A DNA stretch of 60,171 nt from Myxococcales bacterium. GTDB lineage: Bacteria; Myxococcota; Myxococcia; Myxococcales; JAKAPL01. Positions 15,974-23,667 of this stretch are shown here, one piece after another. The position numbers were made by a program, and so were the translations under genes. Positions within the stretch are counted from its first letter, which is position 1. Each line of letters opens with the position of its first letter. The notes beneath the pieces are model-generated. The model was not told the origin of the DNA, did no database searches, and saw only the letters and a program-made list of their open reading frames with translations. The stretch is taken from contig JAKAPL010000017.1 in NCBI GenBank assembly GCA_021807105.1, forward strand, positions 1 to 60,171. The letters run 5' to 3'.

Positions 15974-18900
15974 GAGGGCTGGACGAGCTTACCACGGCGG
16001 CGGGCGGCGAGGGCGAGCACGGCGGCGAGGAGCGCGAACGTGGCGGCGTCGCCGGACGAGCCGCAGCCACAGCCGCCCGCGGGCTTCTGGGCCGGCGGCT
16101 TTGCGGCCGGCGCGGCCGGACCGGCCCGGACCTCCAGCGCGGTCCCGAAGTTGCCGGTGTTCCGCGCGTCGTGGTGGAAGCCTTCCCACTGGATGGCCTG
16201 GTCGGCGCGCCCCTTGGTGTGCCAGGCGAAGAGCCACCCCTCGCGCGTCGGGACGACCACGTCGAGCAGGCCGTCGCCGTCGATGTCGCCGACCGCGGGC
16301 GTCGCGAGGACCCAGCCGCCGGTGTTCTTCGGCCAGCCCGCCGGCTGGCTCCCGTCGGCCCGGAACGCGGTGACCTCGTAGACGCCGGTGCCGGAGATCG
16401 CCTCGCGCCGGCCGTCGCCGCCGATGTCCGCGATCGCGTAGTTCATGAAGAACTGGTAGTCCTGCGCCTTCTGCGGGAAGCCCGGCAGCGGCGGGGCGAG
16501 GAAGCCGGGGCCGTCGCTCTCGAGGGCTCTCTGGACGGCCCAGGCGTTGACCTGGTGGTCGAAGTCGTCCCGCACCCCGCCCTTGACGCCGCCGATGCTG
16601 AAGCGGAAGCCGATGGTCCCGTCCACGAAGTCGAGCTTCCCGTCGCCGTCGAGATCGCCGAAGGAGCCGCTGTTGACCGCGCCAATGGTGGGCAGATCGT
16701 TGGAGTTCGCCTTCGCGCCGGCGCTGGCGCCGTCGCCCGTGCCCAGGAGCGTGCCGCGGCCGTCGTAGAACATGGGGTTCCCGCCGAGGCCGTGGATCTC
16801 GATCTCGTCCTTCCCGTCGCCGTTCAGGTCGGCGAGCGCGGCCATGTACGGGATCCCGACGGCGACGACCGGGAGGATGTCGTTGGTCACGCCCTTCGGA
16901 TCGATGGGCCAGCCGGGCAGGAACGGGCCGCCCGCGTGGTCGTTGCCGTCGGCCCAGACGGCGTAGACGCGGCAGTCCTGCTTGCCGTAGGCCTCCTCCG
17001 ACCCGAGGACGATCTCCGGCTTGCCGTCGCCGTTCACGTCGCCGACCGCGGCGGTGGCCATCAGCCGCGTGTGCTGGATCTGCCGGCCCGACCCGTCGTC
17101 GACGCCGTTCGGATCGGCGAGCTCGACCGGGAAGCCCGGCCACGGCTGCCCGTGCCGATCCCAGACGTAGAGCCAGCCGTCCTGGCCGGGCGCGATGATC
17201 TCCAGCTCGCCGTCGCCGCCGAGATCGTAGAGGACCGGCGAGGCGAAGAAGCCCTTGCCGAGGACGTAGGTCTGGTCGGCTCCCCCGTCGGGGCCGTCGG
17301 AGAGTCCCGAGATCGCGTGCGCGGGGTCGGGCTTCACGGGGAATCCGGAGAGGAGCGTCCCCTTCGCGTCCCACGCGTACAGCTCGCCGTCCCAGGTCGC
17401 GGCGACCACGTCCGTCTCCCCGTCGCCCGCGAGGCTGCCGGCCGCGATCGTGGCGACGACCGCCTGCTCGGGGTGGAGGCTCGCGTACGAGACGTCGCCC
17501 GGGTGGGCGAGCGGCTCGGGCAGGGGCGCGACCTGGACCGGCCAGCCGGGCAGCTCCGTGCCGTCGAAGCGCAAGGCGTGGACCGCGCCGTCGGAGGTCG
17601 CCATGACGATCGCGTCCTTGCCGCTCCCGTCGAGGTCGACGAGGTGGGGGGAGGACTCGCCCGATTCGCCGAGCCACTTCGGGAAGCCGGCGAAGAGGTC
17701 GGGGTCGTGGTGGACGAAGAAGCTCTTGCGGAACTGGCCCGGGACATCGCCGATCGTCCCGCCGTAGTGGGCGACCGCCTGGACGAGCACGGTCGCCGCG
17801 AACGCGTTCGGGTCGGTGCTCACCCCGTCGTCGCCGGCGATGAGGCCGGTCAGGTCGAAGGTCGCGAGCGCGCCGTCGGTCGCGCTCGTCGCGCCGTCGA
17901 TCGAGCCCGCGACGTGGAAGTCGGCCGCGGCGGGGTCGAGGCCGGCGGCGACGGAGACCGTGAAGTCGTACGACGGCGCGCGGTTTCCCGACACGTGGCC
18001 GGCGATGGTGAGCGCCGGCTGCTGCGTCGGATCGATCGTCTCGAACCAGCGGGGCGAGAGGACGTCGATCTCCGGCGGGATCCGCCCGTCGCGCACCGCC
18101 TGGAGCGACGCGCCGGCGTCGTTGCGCCCGTACCCGAACCAGGTGTCCCAGCCGGGCCCGGAGGGAAAGAGGCTCGGATTGTTCGCCGACCCCGGCACGT
18201 CGATGTCCTCGACGTTCATCCAGATGAGCTGCAGGACCTCGCCGGGCGTGAGCGGCGCGTCGCCCGGGTGGTACTTCAACATCGCCGAGTAGACGAGCCC
18301 CGCCTGTCCGGCGGTCAGCCCGGCCGCCTCCGACGAGCAGCCCGTGTTCGGCGTCGAGACGTCCAGGTGGCCGCCGGCGTTCGTGCAGTTGTTGAAGCGG
18401 ATGAACGAGGTCGCGTCCTGCGGCTGGTTGTCGAACATGATCGCGTGGGCGAGCAGGGTGTGCTCCCAGGCGCCGGGGTAGTTATGGTGCAGGCTCGTCT
18501 CGTCGGCCGCGGAGGCGACGACGACCGCGCCGCGCCCGTAGGAGGCGTCGATGGCCTGTTGCATGAGCGGCGTGTTGTCGAGGGTGCCCAGCGCCTCCTG
18601 GACCACGTTCGCCCCGCGGCCGAGGGCGTAGAACACCCCCTCGGCGAAGTGGTTGCTGTCGCCGATGAAGCTGTCGGCCACGCGGATCGGCAGGAACATG
18701 CAGCCGGGGCAGGTCCCCATGCTCTCGATGCCGTTGTTCGCCTCCGCCGCCGAGTCCTTCCCCTGGTCGGTTCCGTGGCCGAACCCCTCGTCGTCGAAGG
18801 GATCGTTGTCGTCCCAGAGGAAGTCCCAGCCGCAGATGTCGTCGACGTAGCCGTTGTGGTCGTTGTCCTTGCCGTCGGAGAAGACGGCGATGAGGTCCTC

Positions 18901-19575
18901 GGGGTCGAGGATGCCGTTGCCGTTCACGTCGCCGTGGCACTCCGGGTTGTTCGGGCACTTGAAGGCGAGGATCCGGGGGTCGACGACCGTCTCGAAGGCC
19001 GGCTGGTCGTGGCCGCGGCCCGTCGTGTAGTCAAGGACGTTGAAGACCCCGTCGCCGTTGCAGTCGTAATCGGCGCAAGGCGTCCCGTCGGCGTGCTCCG
19101 GCAGCGGCAGCTCCCCCCGGTTGAGCCAGAACTTGTTCACCAGGTCCCGCTCGTTCCAGAAGATCCCCGAATCGAGGCTCGCGATGAGCACCCGCGGGTC
19201 GCCCGGGGTGAGGGTCCAGGCCACGTCCGCGGACATCCCGCTCCCCTTCATCGACGCCCGCTCGCTGGGGACGAGCGTCTCGTCCAGTTGCCAGGGCCGG
19301 ACGTTCGGATCGCCGCACGGGTCCTTCGTGTCCGGCGGATAGAAGCCCCAGAGGTCCCACCGGCCCGTCTGCGGCCGAAGGACCACCCCGGCGTCGGGCG
19401 CGGCGGGGCAGCTCCCCGGCGTCAGGTAGCCGTAATCCGGATCGTCGGGCCAGTTCTGCGGCAGCGCGAGGTCCGCGCGGGTGGCGTTCGGGTTCGGCCA
19501 GGCGGGGTTGACGGCGCGGGCGCTGGTCGCGACGAGCGCGGCGGCGGAGAGCGAGAACAGGAGCGTTCGGCGCAT
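15964..19575 (-). CDS. Secreted subtilisin-like protease with FG-GAP repeats and MYXO-CTERM tail
   Basis: This 1203-residue exported protein begins MRRTLLFSLSAAALVATSARA (signal peptide, start ATG 19575). The first 480 residues read as a degenerate S8 subtilase. Asp135 lies in SLDSG and His267 in GHGT. The nucleophile region is unusual: GCSSEAAGLTAGQAG (Ser414/Ser415) replaces the GTSMAAP motif. Ca-binding-like DxDxDG loops occur at about 165-240. The C-terminal half has at least eight FG-GAP/VCBS-type repeats (DLDGSGKDAIVM, DVNGDGKPEIVLG, DLDGDGKLDFVDG, DIDGDGLLDVVVP). The last 40 residues are GCGCGSSGDAATFALLAAV then ARRRGK, a MYXO-CTERM-like sorting signal. Its TAG stop is inside tRNA-Val. 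A TTGACA promoter lies upstream. Whether it is an active protease is uncertain. Confidence 0.85.
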   Translation of the reverse strand: MRRTLLFSLSAAALVATSARAVNPAWPNPNATRADLALPQNWPDDPDYGYLTPGSCPAAPDAGVVLRPQTGRWDLWGFYPPDTKDPCGDPNVRPWQLDETLVPSERASMKGSGMSADVAWTLTPGDPRVLIASLDSGIFWNERDLVNKFWLNRGELPLPEHADGTPCADYDCNGDGVFNVLDYTTGRGHDQPAFETVVDPRILAFKCPNNPECHGDVNGNGILDPEDLIAVFSDGKDNDHNGYVDDICGWDFLWDDNDPFDDEGFGHGTDQGKDSAAEANNGIESMGTCPGCMFLPIRVADSFIGDSNHFAEGVFYALGRGANVVQEALGTLDNTPLMQQAIDASYGRGAVVVASAADETSLHHNYPGAWEHTLLAHAIMFDNQPQDATSFIRFNNCTNAGGHLDVSTPNTGCSSEAAGLTAGQAGLVYSAMLKYHPGDAPLTPGEVLQLIWMNVEDIDVPGSANNPSLFPSGPGWDTWFGYGRNDAGASLQAVRDGRIPPEIDVLSPRWFETIDPTQQPALTIAGHVSGNRAPSYDFTVSVAAGLDPAAADFHVAGSIDGATSATDGALATFDLTGLIAGDDGVSTDPNAFAATVLVQAVAHYGGTIGDVPGQFRKSFFVHHDPDLFAGFPKWLGESGESSPHLVDLDGSGKDAIVMATSDGAVHALRFDGTELPGWPVQVAPLPEPLAHPGDVSYASLHPEQAVVATIAAGSLAGDGETDVVAATWDGELYAWDAKGTLLSGFPVKPDPAHAISGLSDGPDGGADQTYVLGKGFFASPVLYDLGGDGELEIIAPGQDGWLYVWDRHGQPWPGFPVELADPNGVDDGSGRQIQHTRLMATAAVGDVNGDGKPEIVLGSEEAYGKQDCRVYAVWADGNDHAGGPFLPGWPIDPKGVTNDILPVVAVGIPYMAALADLNGDGKDEIEIHGLGGNPMFYDGRGTLLGTGDGASAGAKANSNDLPTIGAVNSGSFGDLDGDGKLDFVDGTIGFRFSIGGVKGGVRDDFDHQVNAWAVQRALESDGPGFLAPPLPGFPQKAQDYQFFMNYAIADIGGDGRREAISGTGVYEVTAFRADGSQPAGWPKNTGGWVLATPAVGDIDGDGLLDVVVPTREGWLFAWHTKGRADQAIQWEGFHHDARNTGNFGTALEVRAGPAAPAAKPPAQKPAGGCGCGSSGDAATFALLAAVLALAARRRGKLVQPSGG

Positions 19576-19601
19576 CGGGCCCTCGGGCAAGGAGAGCCCG
19601 C

Positions 19602-19631
19602 ATCATCGGCGGTCCCGGCGCCGGATGTCAA
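19602..19631 (-). promoter_or_regulatory. Sigma70-like promoter of the subtilase gene
   Basis: On the minus strand TTGACA (19631-19626) is followed after 18 bp by GATGAT (19607-19602), 27 bp upstream of ATG 19575. The -35 is perfect and the -10 matches at four of six. Confidence 0.5.
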
Positions 19632-19679
19632 AGAGGGCTCTTCTTCCGGGGTGCCGCCGGCGTCACCGTGATCGTCTCC

Positions 19680-19848
19680 GTGGAGCTGACCCGTTTTTCG
19701 ACCCCCCCACCCCGCGTCGTTGCATCCGGGCCTCCGATCGCGGCCTCCGAGGCTCCGTCCGCAGCGATCGGATCGCCGGAGGCTGCGATCGGAGGCCCGA
19801 GAAGGGGAGCCGGAACGGGTCCAGGAATCGAGCGAACGGCTCAAGAAA
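19680..19848. repeat. Dispersed repeat C, copy 1 (variable palindrome with conserved flanks)
   Basis: The flanks GTGGAGCTGACCC...TTTTTCGA...CCCCGCGTCGTTGC and GGAACGGGTCCAGGAATCGA...CTCAAGAAA recur at 54437-54615. The centre differs in sequence but is again a palindrome: GGGCCTCCGATCGC (19728-19741) pairs with GCGATCGGAGGCCC (19785-19798). It occupies the otherwise empty 350-bp gap between the divergent subtilase and lipoprotein genes. That gap also has TGAGTCA/TGACTCA around 19903-19925. Confidence 0.6.
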
Positions 19849-19983
19849 CATGGGGTGGCCCAGAAGGCTTTCCTCGTTCTTTCAAGTCCCTGCTGAAATC
19901 CTGAGTCATTTCGCTCACTTGACTCACTGCGCTATCGACCGCGCCGCCGTGGAGAGTTGGGGCAGCTCCTCTCCTCTCGCCCG

Positions 19984-20012
19984 TTGACGGTACGGCGGGT
20001 GCGTGATAGCGC
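19984..20012 (+). promoter_or_regulatory. Promoter of the Ser/Gly-rich lipoprotein
   Basis: TTGACG (19984-19989), 17-bp spacer, TAGCGC (20007-20012). The start codon at 20021 follows closely. The -35 is good and the -10 weak; the TAG-type -10 recurs at other genes in the window. Confidence 0.4.
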
Positions 20013-20020
20013 CCTGGAAA

Positions 20021-20893
20021 ATGCGGGCCCTCGCCGCGCTGGTCGTCCTCTCCTTCGCCGCCTGCTCGGCGGGCTCCTCCGGGCCGGGCGGGACGTGGAG
20101 CGGCTCGTCTTCCGGGGGGGCGGGCGGCCTCACGGTCGCCCCGCCGGGCGGCGCTTCCAGCGAGTGCGGGGGCTGCGCGTCGTACGAGGTCTGCGTCGCC
20201 GGCCAGTGCGTCGCCGCGGGGTCGGCCTCCTCGGGCGGATCGACCGGGTCGGGCGGCTCCTCGACCTCCGGGGGCGTCGCCGACTCCTCTACGTCTACGT
20301 CAGGCAGCGCGAGCACGAGCGGCATCCTCCCGTCGGGCGGCTCCTCCGGCTCCTCGACCACCTCCTCCGGCTCCTCGACCACCTCCTCCGGCTCCTCCTC
20401 GGGAAGCACGACGGGCGGATCGACGAGCGGCTCCCCGGGGGGCTCGACGAGCGGGGGCGGCACGAGCGGCGGCGGGCCGGCGTGCCCGGTGACCTTCAGC
20501 GTCGTGTGCCAAGACGGCGGCAGCTCCTGGATCTGCCCGCCGAATGGGACTTGTGGTCCTCAGAACCTCTATTGCGATTGTGAGCCGGGATACCAGGCCG
20601 TCGACTGCGACGGCGGCGTCTGCGGCGCGACGAACTGCTCGACGGTCGGGGGGTGGCTCTGTGGCAAGCTGGAGCCAGGTCCCTGCGGCCCGCTCAACTT
20701 CTCGACGGTCTGCCCAGATGGCTCCCATTGCCCGTCCGGGGCGACGTGCCTGCCGTACGACAGACCGGACGGCGGAGTGAGCTACTCGTGCGCTTGCGGC
20801 TCCACGCCCGGCGAGAGCTGCGAGGGTGTGAGCTGCAGCCAGACCTCCTGCGCCTGGCCCGACTGGTGGTGCGGCCCACCGGACGGCGGGTAG
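20021..20893 (+). CDS. Cys-rich lipoprotein with Ser/Gly/Thr linker
   Basis: This 290-residue protein starts MRALAALVVLSFAACSAG, a lipoprotein signal peptide, so I prefer ATG 20021 over ATG 20003. Residues about 20-145 are a low-complexity linker with tandem SGSSTTS-type units encoded by near-identical 18-bp repeats (about 20338-20400). A compact Cys-rich domain follows (CGPQNLYCDCEPGYQAVDC, CSCACG-like spacing, CSQTSCAWPDWWCGP). It ends with PPDGG, in the style of Myxococcota surface lipoproteins. The many cysteines point to disulfides in an exported EGF-like module. Substrate or partner unknown. Repeat-length change in the linker is likely between strains. Confidence 0.8.
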   Translation: MRALAALVVLSFAACSAGSSGPGGTWSGSSSGGAGGLTVAPPGGASSECGGCASYEVCVAGQCVAAGSASSGGSTGSGGSSTSGGVADSSTSTSGSASTSGILPSGGSSGSSTTSSGSSTTSSGSSSGSTTGGSTSGSPGGSTSGGGTSGGGPACPVTFSVVCQDGGSSWICPPNGTCGPQNLYCDCEPGYQAVDCDGGVCGATNCSTVGGWLCGKLEPGPCGPLNFSTVCPDGSHCPSGATCLPYDRPDGGVSYSCACGSTPGESCEGVSCSQTSCAWPDWWCGPPDGG

Positions 20894-21009
20894 ACGCCCG
20901 GCGCTCGCGCCCAAGCCTCCCGTCCGCGGCGAGCCGCGAAGGAGCGGCCCCGAAGAAAGCGGGGCAGCTCCCCGACTGCCGGCAATGGCGTCCGCGCGTT
21001 GCGGATCGA

Positions 21010-21037
21010 TTGACTTTCCGCCCACGTACCTTATGGA
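21010..21037 (+). promoter_or_regulatory. Promoter of the DUF2203 gene
   Basis: TTGACT (21010-21015), 16-bp spacer, TATGGA (21032-21037). The GTG start at 21044 would lie almost at the transcription start. Confidence 0.35.
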
Positions 21038-21043
21038 TGAGGG

Positions 21044-21472
21044 GTGCGCTACTTCACGCCCCAGGAGGCGAACACGTTCGTCCCGGCGCTGCGCCAAGCG
21101 TTCGACCGGATCGAGGGCGACCGGACGGCGCTCGTCCGGGTCCTCCGGGAGTTGGATGCGCTCGGCCAGCCGATCGATCTCGACGAAGCCATCCCGGAGG
21201 ACGTGCCGGCGACGGTCCGCGAGCGGCTGACGAAGGCCAAGGGTCTCGTGGACCAGATCCGCGGCGTCGTCGGGGAGCTGCAGGCCCACGGCATCCTGGT
21301 GAAGCGGATCGACGGGCTGGTCGACTTCGCCTCACGCCGGGGGGATCGGCCAGTCCTGCTTTGCTGGCGCAAGGGCGAGGCCCGGATCGAGCACTGGCAC
21401 GAGTTCGGCGCGGGCTTCGACGCCCGCCGCCCCATCGATCGTCTCTTCGAGAAGCCCGCGCTCCCGAACTGA
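21044..21472 (+). CDS. DUF2203 family protein
   Basis: This small cytosolic protein of 142 aa starts at GTG 21044. It reads RYFTPQEANTFVPALRQAF at the start, LVDFASRRGDRPVLLCWRKGE near residue 95, and HWHEFGAGFDARRPI near the end. These are the three conserved blocks of DUF2203, whose function is unknown. The N-terminal half is helical, possibly coiled coil. The family A repeat begins 3 bp after its stop codon, and the next gene converges on it from the other side of that repeat. Confidence 0.85.
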   Translation: MRYFTPQEANTFVPALRQAFDRIEGDRTALVRVLRELDALGQPIDLDEAIPEDVPATVRERLTKAKGLVDQIRGVVGELQAHGILVKRIDGLVDFASRRGDRPVLLCWRKGEARIEHWHEFGAGFDARRPIDRLFEKPALPN

Positions 21473-21475
21473 CGA

Positions 21476-21690
21476 TCAACCCGTCTTATTCACGGTACGG
21501 CGTAGCGAGGCGTTCGAGACCGCAGCCGAGAAGGGCAAGCGCAGCGACGACCGACGAGGCGTGCTGAAGCACGCCGCAGGAGGAAGGAGCGAGCACACCC
21601 CCCCATGTCGTTGTAGGGGTGGCAAGCCCCCCCTTCGCAGGCGCGGGATCGGACGCCGCAGCAGCCGGACCGTGAATAAGACGGGATCAA
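21476..21690. repeat. Family A palindromic repeat, copy A1
   Basis: A 215-bp element between two convergent genes. The terminal inverted repeat is TCAACCCGTCTTATTCACGG at the left and the complement ending GACGGGATCAA at the right. On the minus strand it carries an internal module GGGGGGCTTGCCACCCC...ACAACGACATGGGGGG in slot 1. That module is absent from the copy at 60056 and in a different slot in the copy at 28746. Its right border supplies the TGA stop of the gene at 21687-22664. Confidence 0.8.
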
Positions 21691-22664
21691 TGGCCGGGCT
21701 TCGGCCACGGCGGCAGCGCAGGCGCGACGCCGGAGAACAGCCGGCAGCGGAAGGGGAGGCCGCCGCGGGTCTGCGTCACGACGTAGGCGATCCGGCGAGC
21801 GTCCGGGCTCACCGCGTAGCTGCCGATCGTGGCGCCGGAGGGAGCGGGCGGCGGCCGGAAGTAGAGGGTTCGCTGGCGGCCGTGGAGCGACCAGAGGGCG
21901 CCGCCTCCGTCTTCTCCCAGGAGCTGACCATCGGGCAGCAGCAGGACCTCCACGTAGTCGTTGTCGAAGTCGGCGAGCTGCCCGCGGCCGGTCTCCGTGT
22001 TGAGCACGACGATGCGCGCGCCGTTCTGCCAGCCGGGGCCGGACCGGGGCCGGACGAACGCCGCGTGCACCCCGTCCAGGCCGAGGACGAGGCTCCCCCC
22101 GGTGAGGTCGAGCGGCGGCGCGGTCAAGGGCGCGAGCTCGCCCTTCTCGACCTCGACCCTGGCCCAGCCGCGAGGAGACTGGAGCAGGAGCCACGTCCCG
22201 TCCCGGCTCCAGGAGACGTGCGTGATCCCCTCGCCGAGCGGCGCCCCGCCCTCCTTGGGGGGGTAGAGGCGCGTCGGCTCCCTGGGGGCCGCGCTGCTCC
22301 CGGGGGCGGCGCGGACCCAGAGCTCTCCGTCGGCGAGATAAGCGATGCGCCGGCCGTCGCGCGAGAGCGCGGGCTGGAAATCACCCCCGTGGTTGGGTCC
22401 GTCCACCGCGACGGTCTCGGCGGCCGCGCCCGCCGCCGTCCCCACGAGCCAGAGCCTGCCGTCGTGGGAGAGCGGCGCGTCCGGCGCGAAGCGCGCGAAG
22501 AGGAGCCGGTCGCCGTTGGGCGTGAAGCTCGGCGGACCGATGAGCGGTGACCCGGGGAGGGCGGGGAGGCGAAGCTCGCGCGGGGGCGACAGAGCCTTGG
22601 GCTTGGGGTCGGCCCGCGGGGTCGTGGAGGCGCCGGAGGCCGCGAGCAGGAGCGCGAGGACCAT
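21687..22664 (-). CDS. Secreted TolB/WD40-like beta-propeller protein
   Basis: 325 residues, start ATG 22664 (MVLALLLAASGAS, short signal peptide). The frame is open further upstream, but that part is compositionally unlike protein. It contains PD40/TolB-type blades: SFTPNGDRLLFARF, ALSRDGRRIAYLADGELWV, SWSRDGTWLLLQS and AVSPDARRIAYVVTQ. Such periplasmic propellers mediate protein contacts. No enzyme motif is seen. The stop codon is the TGA of the family A repeat border, so the last few residues (WPKPGH) may not be ancestral. It is convergent with the DUF2203 gene. Confidence 0.8.
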   Translation of the reverse strand: MVLALLLAASGASTTPRADPKPKALSPPRELRLPALPGSPLIGPPSFTPNGDRLLFARFAPDAPLSHDGRLWLVGTAAGAAAETVAVDGPNHGGDFQPALSRDGRRIAYLADGELWVRAAPGSSAAPREPTRLYPPKEGGAPLGEGITHVSWSRDGTWLLLQSPRGWARVEVEKGELAPLTAPPLDLTGGSLVLGLDGVHAAFVRPRSGPGWQNGARIVVLNTETGRGQLADFDNDYVEVLLLPDGQLLGEDGGGALWSLHGRQRTLYFRPPPAPSGATIGSYAVSPDARRIAYVVTQTRGGLPFRCRLFSGVAPALPPWPKPGH

Positions 22665-22747
22665 CGCTTCCGTGTAGCGGCTCGGAAGACGACTGTCGAG
22701 CTGAGCGCCGCGCCCCCGCCGGACCGCCCGAGGGCGCTCCTCTGGCA

Positions 22748-22764
22748 GGGGAGCCCAGCTCCCC
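22748..22764. terminator. Short hairpin GGGGAGC-CCA-GCTCCCC
   Basis: A perfect 7-bp stem with a 3-nt loop in the gap between the divergent propeller and lipoprotein genes. A very similar hairpin is found after rlmH (28717). It may be a small dispersed hairpin rather than a true terminator here. Confidence 0.3.
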
Positions 22765-22917
22765 CCGGGGACCCTCCACCCCACCGCGGCCGAGGTAAGG
22801 GCATCCCCAGAGCTTCGCGTGGCGAGAGCGTTCTCGGAAGTCGTCGATCGGCCCGCCTCGGGGCTGCGGCGGCGCCCGCTGGCCGGCGGCGCGGCAGAGG
22901 CGATACGATGCCGCCCG

Positions 22918-23568
22918 ATGAAGAGGCGCGTCGCCGTGTTCTTCTGCCTGGGGTGGTTCTCGGGCTGCGCATGCCCGGTCCCGACGCCGGTGCTGCCCGG
23001 CTCGTTCGTGGGGAGCTTCCTCGTCACCGGCGCGCTCGTTCCCTCCGGCGCGCCGGGCGAGCCGGCGACCAGTTGCGCGGTCGCGATCTGCTGCCCGCTC
23101 GCCGACGGTGGAGAGGCCTGCGGCCCGGACGTCCTCGGCGCGGCGGGGTGCACGGTCAACGCCGACGGCGGCGCGCTCTCACCGCAACCGGCGCTCTCCT
23201 TCTACGGCTTCCTCTCCGAAGACCTCGACGCCGGCGTCGCGTTCTGGGAGGTAGAGGGGGGGCCGCTCGTCGACGGGGGCCTCTCGGGCGGCGCGTTCAC
23301 CGCGACGCTCGCGAGCAGCGGCCTCGTCCCCGGCTGCGGCTGCGCCGCCGGCCTCACGGAGACGACGTTCCTCGCGCAGACCTTCGCCGACGGCGGCGTC
23401 GCGCCGGGCTTCGGCAGCCCCGTGCCCGGCCTCGCGGGCTGGCTCGACGATCGCTACCGGGTCGATTCCACGCAGTCGCCGGCCTGCGAGCCCGACGCGG
23501 GGCCCGGTTGCGGCCTCGGCTGCGACGTCGTCTACCGGCTCACGGCCGTCCCGGGGCAGCCGCAGTGA
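22918..23568 (+). CDS. Putative lipoprotein, hypothetical
   Basis: 216 residues from ATG 22918 (MKRRVAVFFCLGWFSGCACP), a lipoprotein signal with the acceptor Cys in FSGC. The mature part is Gly/Ala-rich with repeated DGG and GCGC motifs (PLADGGEACGPD, CTVNADGG, PGCGCAAGL, CEPDAGPGCGLGC). No known domain is recognised. The style matches other Myxococcota cell-envelope lipoproteins. It runs toward pccB, but a hairpin and a separate promoter lie between, so it is probably its own unit. Confidence 0.75.
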   Translation: MKRRVAVFFCLGWFSGCACPVPTPVLPGSFVGSFLVTGALVPSGAPGEPATSCAVAICCPLADGGEACGPDVLGAAGCTVNADGGALSPQPALSFYGFLSEDLDAGVAFWEVEGGPLVDGGLSGGAFTATLASSGLVPGCGCAAGLTETTFLAQTFADGGVAPGFGSPVPGLAGWLDDRYRVDSTQSPACEPDAGPGCGLGCDVVYRLTAVPGQPQ

Positions 23569-23586
23569 CGAGGGCGTACGGCAGGT

Positions 23587-23603
23587 GGCAAGTGCGACTT
23601 GCC
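23587..23603. terminator. Hairpin after the lipoprotein gene
   Basis: GGCAAGT-GCG-ACTTGCC, a perfect 7-bp stem 18 bp past the stop at 23568. No T-run follows. Confidence 0.4.
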
Positions 23604-23613
23604 GCCCGGCGCG

Positions 23614-23642
23614 TTGACACCGCGGCGGCCGTTGGCTAGAAG
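23614..23642 (+). promoter_or_regulatory. Sigma70-like promoter of the acyl-CoA carboxylase gene
   Basis: TTGACA (23614-23619), 17-bp spacer, TAGAAG (23637-23642), about 25 bp before ATG 23668. The -35 is perfect and the -10 matches at four positions. Confidence 0.55.
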
Positions 23643-23667
23643 CGGCGAAGCTCCGGAGGCGAGACGC

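Noticed and set aside
16171-19671. 1166-codon plus-strand frame opposite the subtilase
   Set aside because: Repetitive Arg/Val/Gly/Glu-rich antisense frame mirroring the FG-GAP repeats; no domain of its own.
20330-20410. Tandem short repeats that might suggest a CRISPR array
   Set aside because: The repeats are in-frame codons of the Ser/Gly/Thr linker of a lipoprotein, too short and without spacers.
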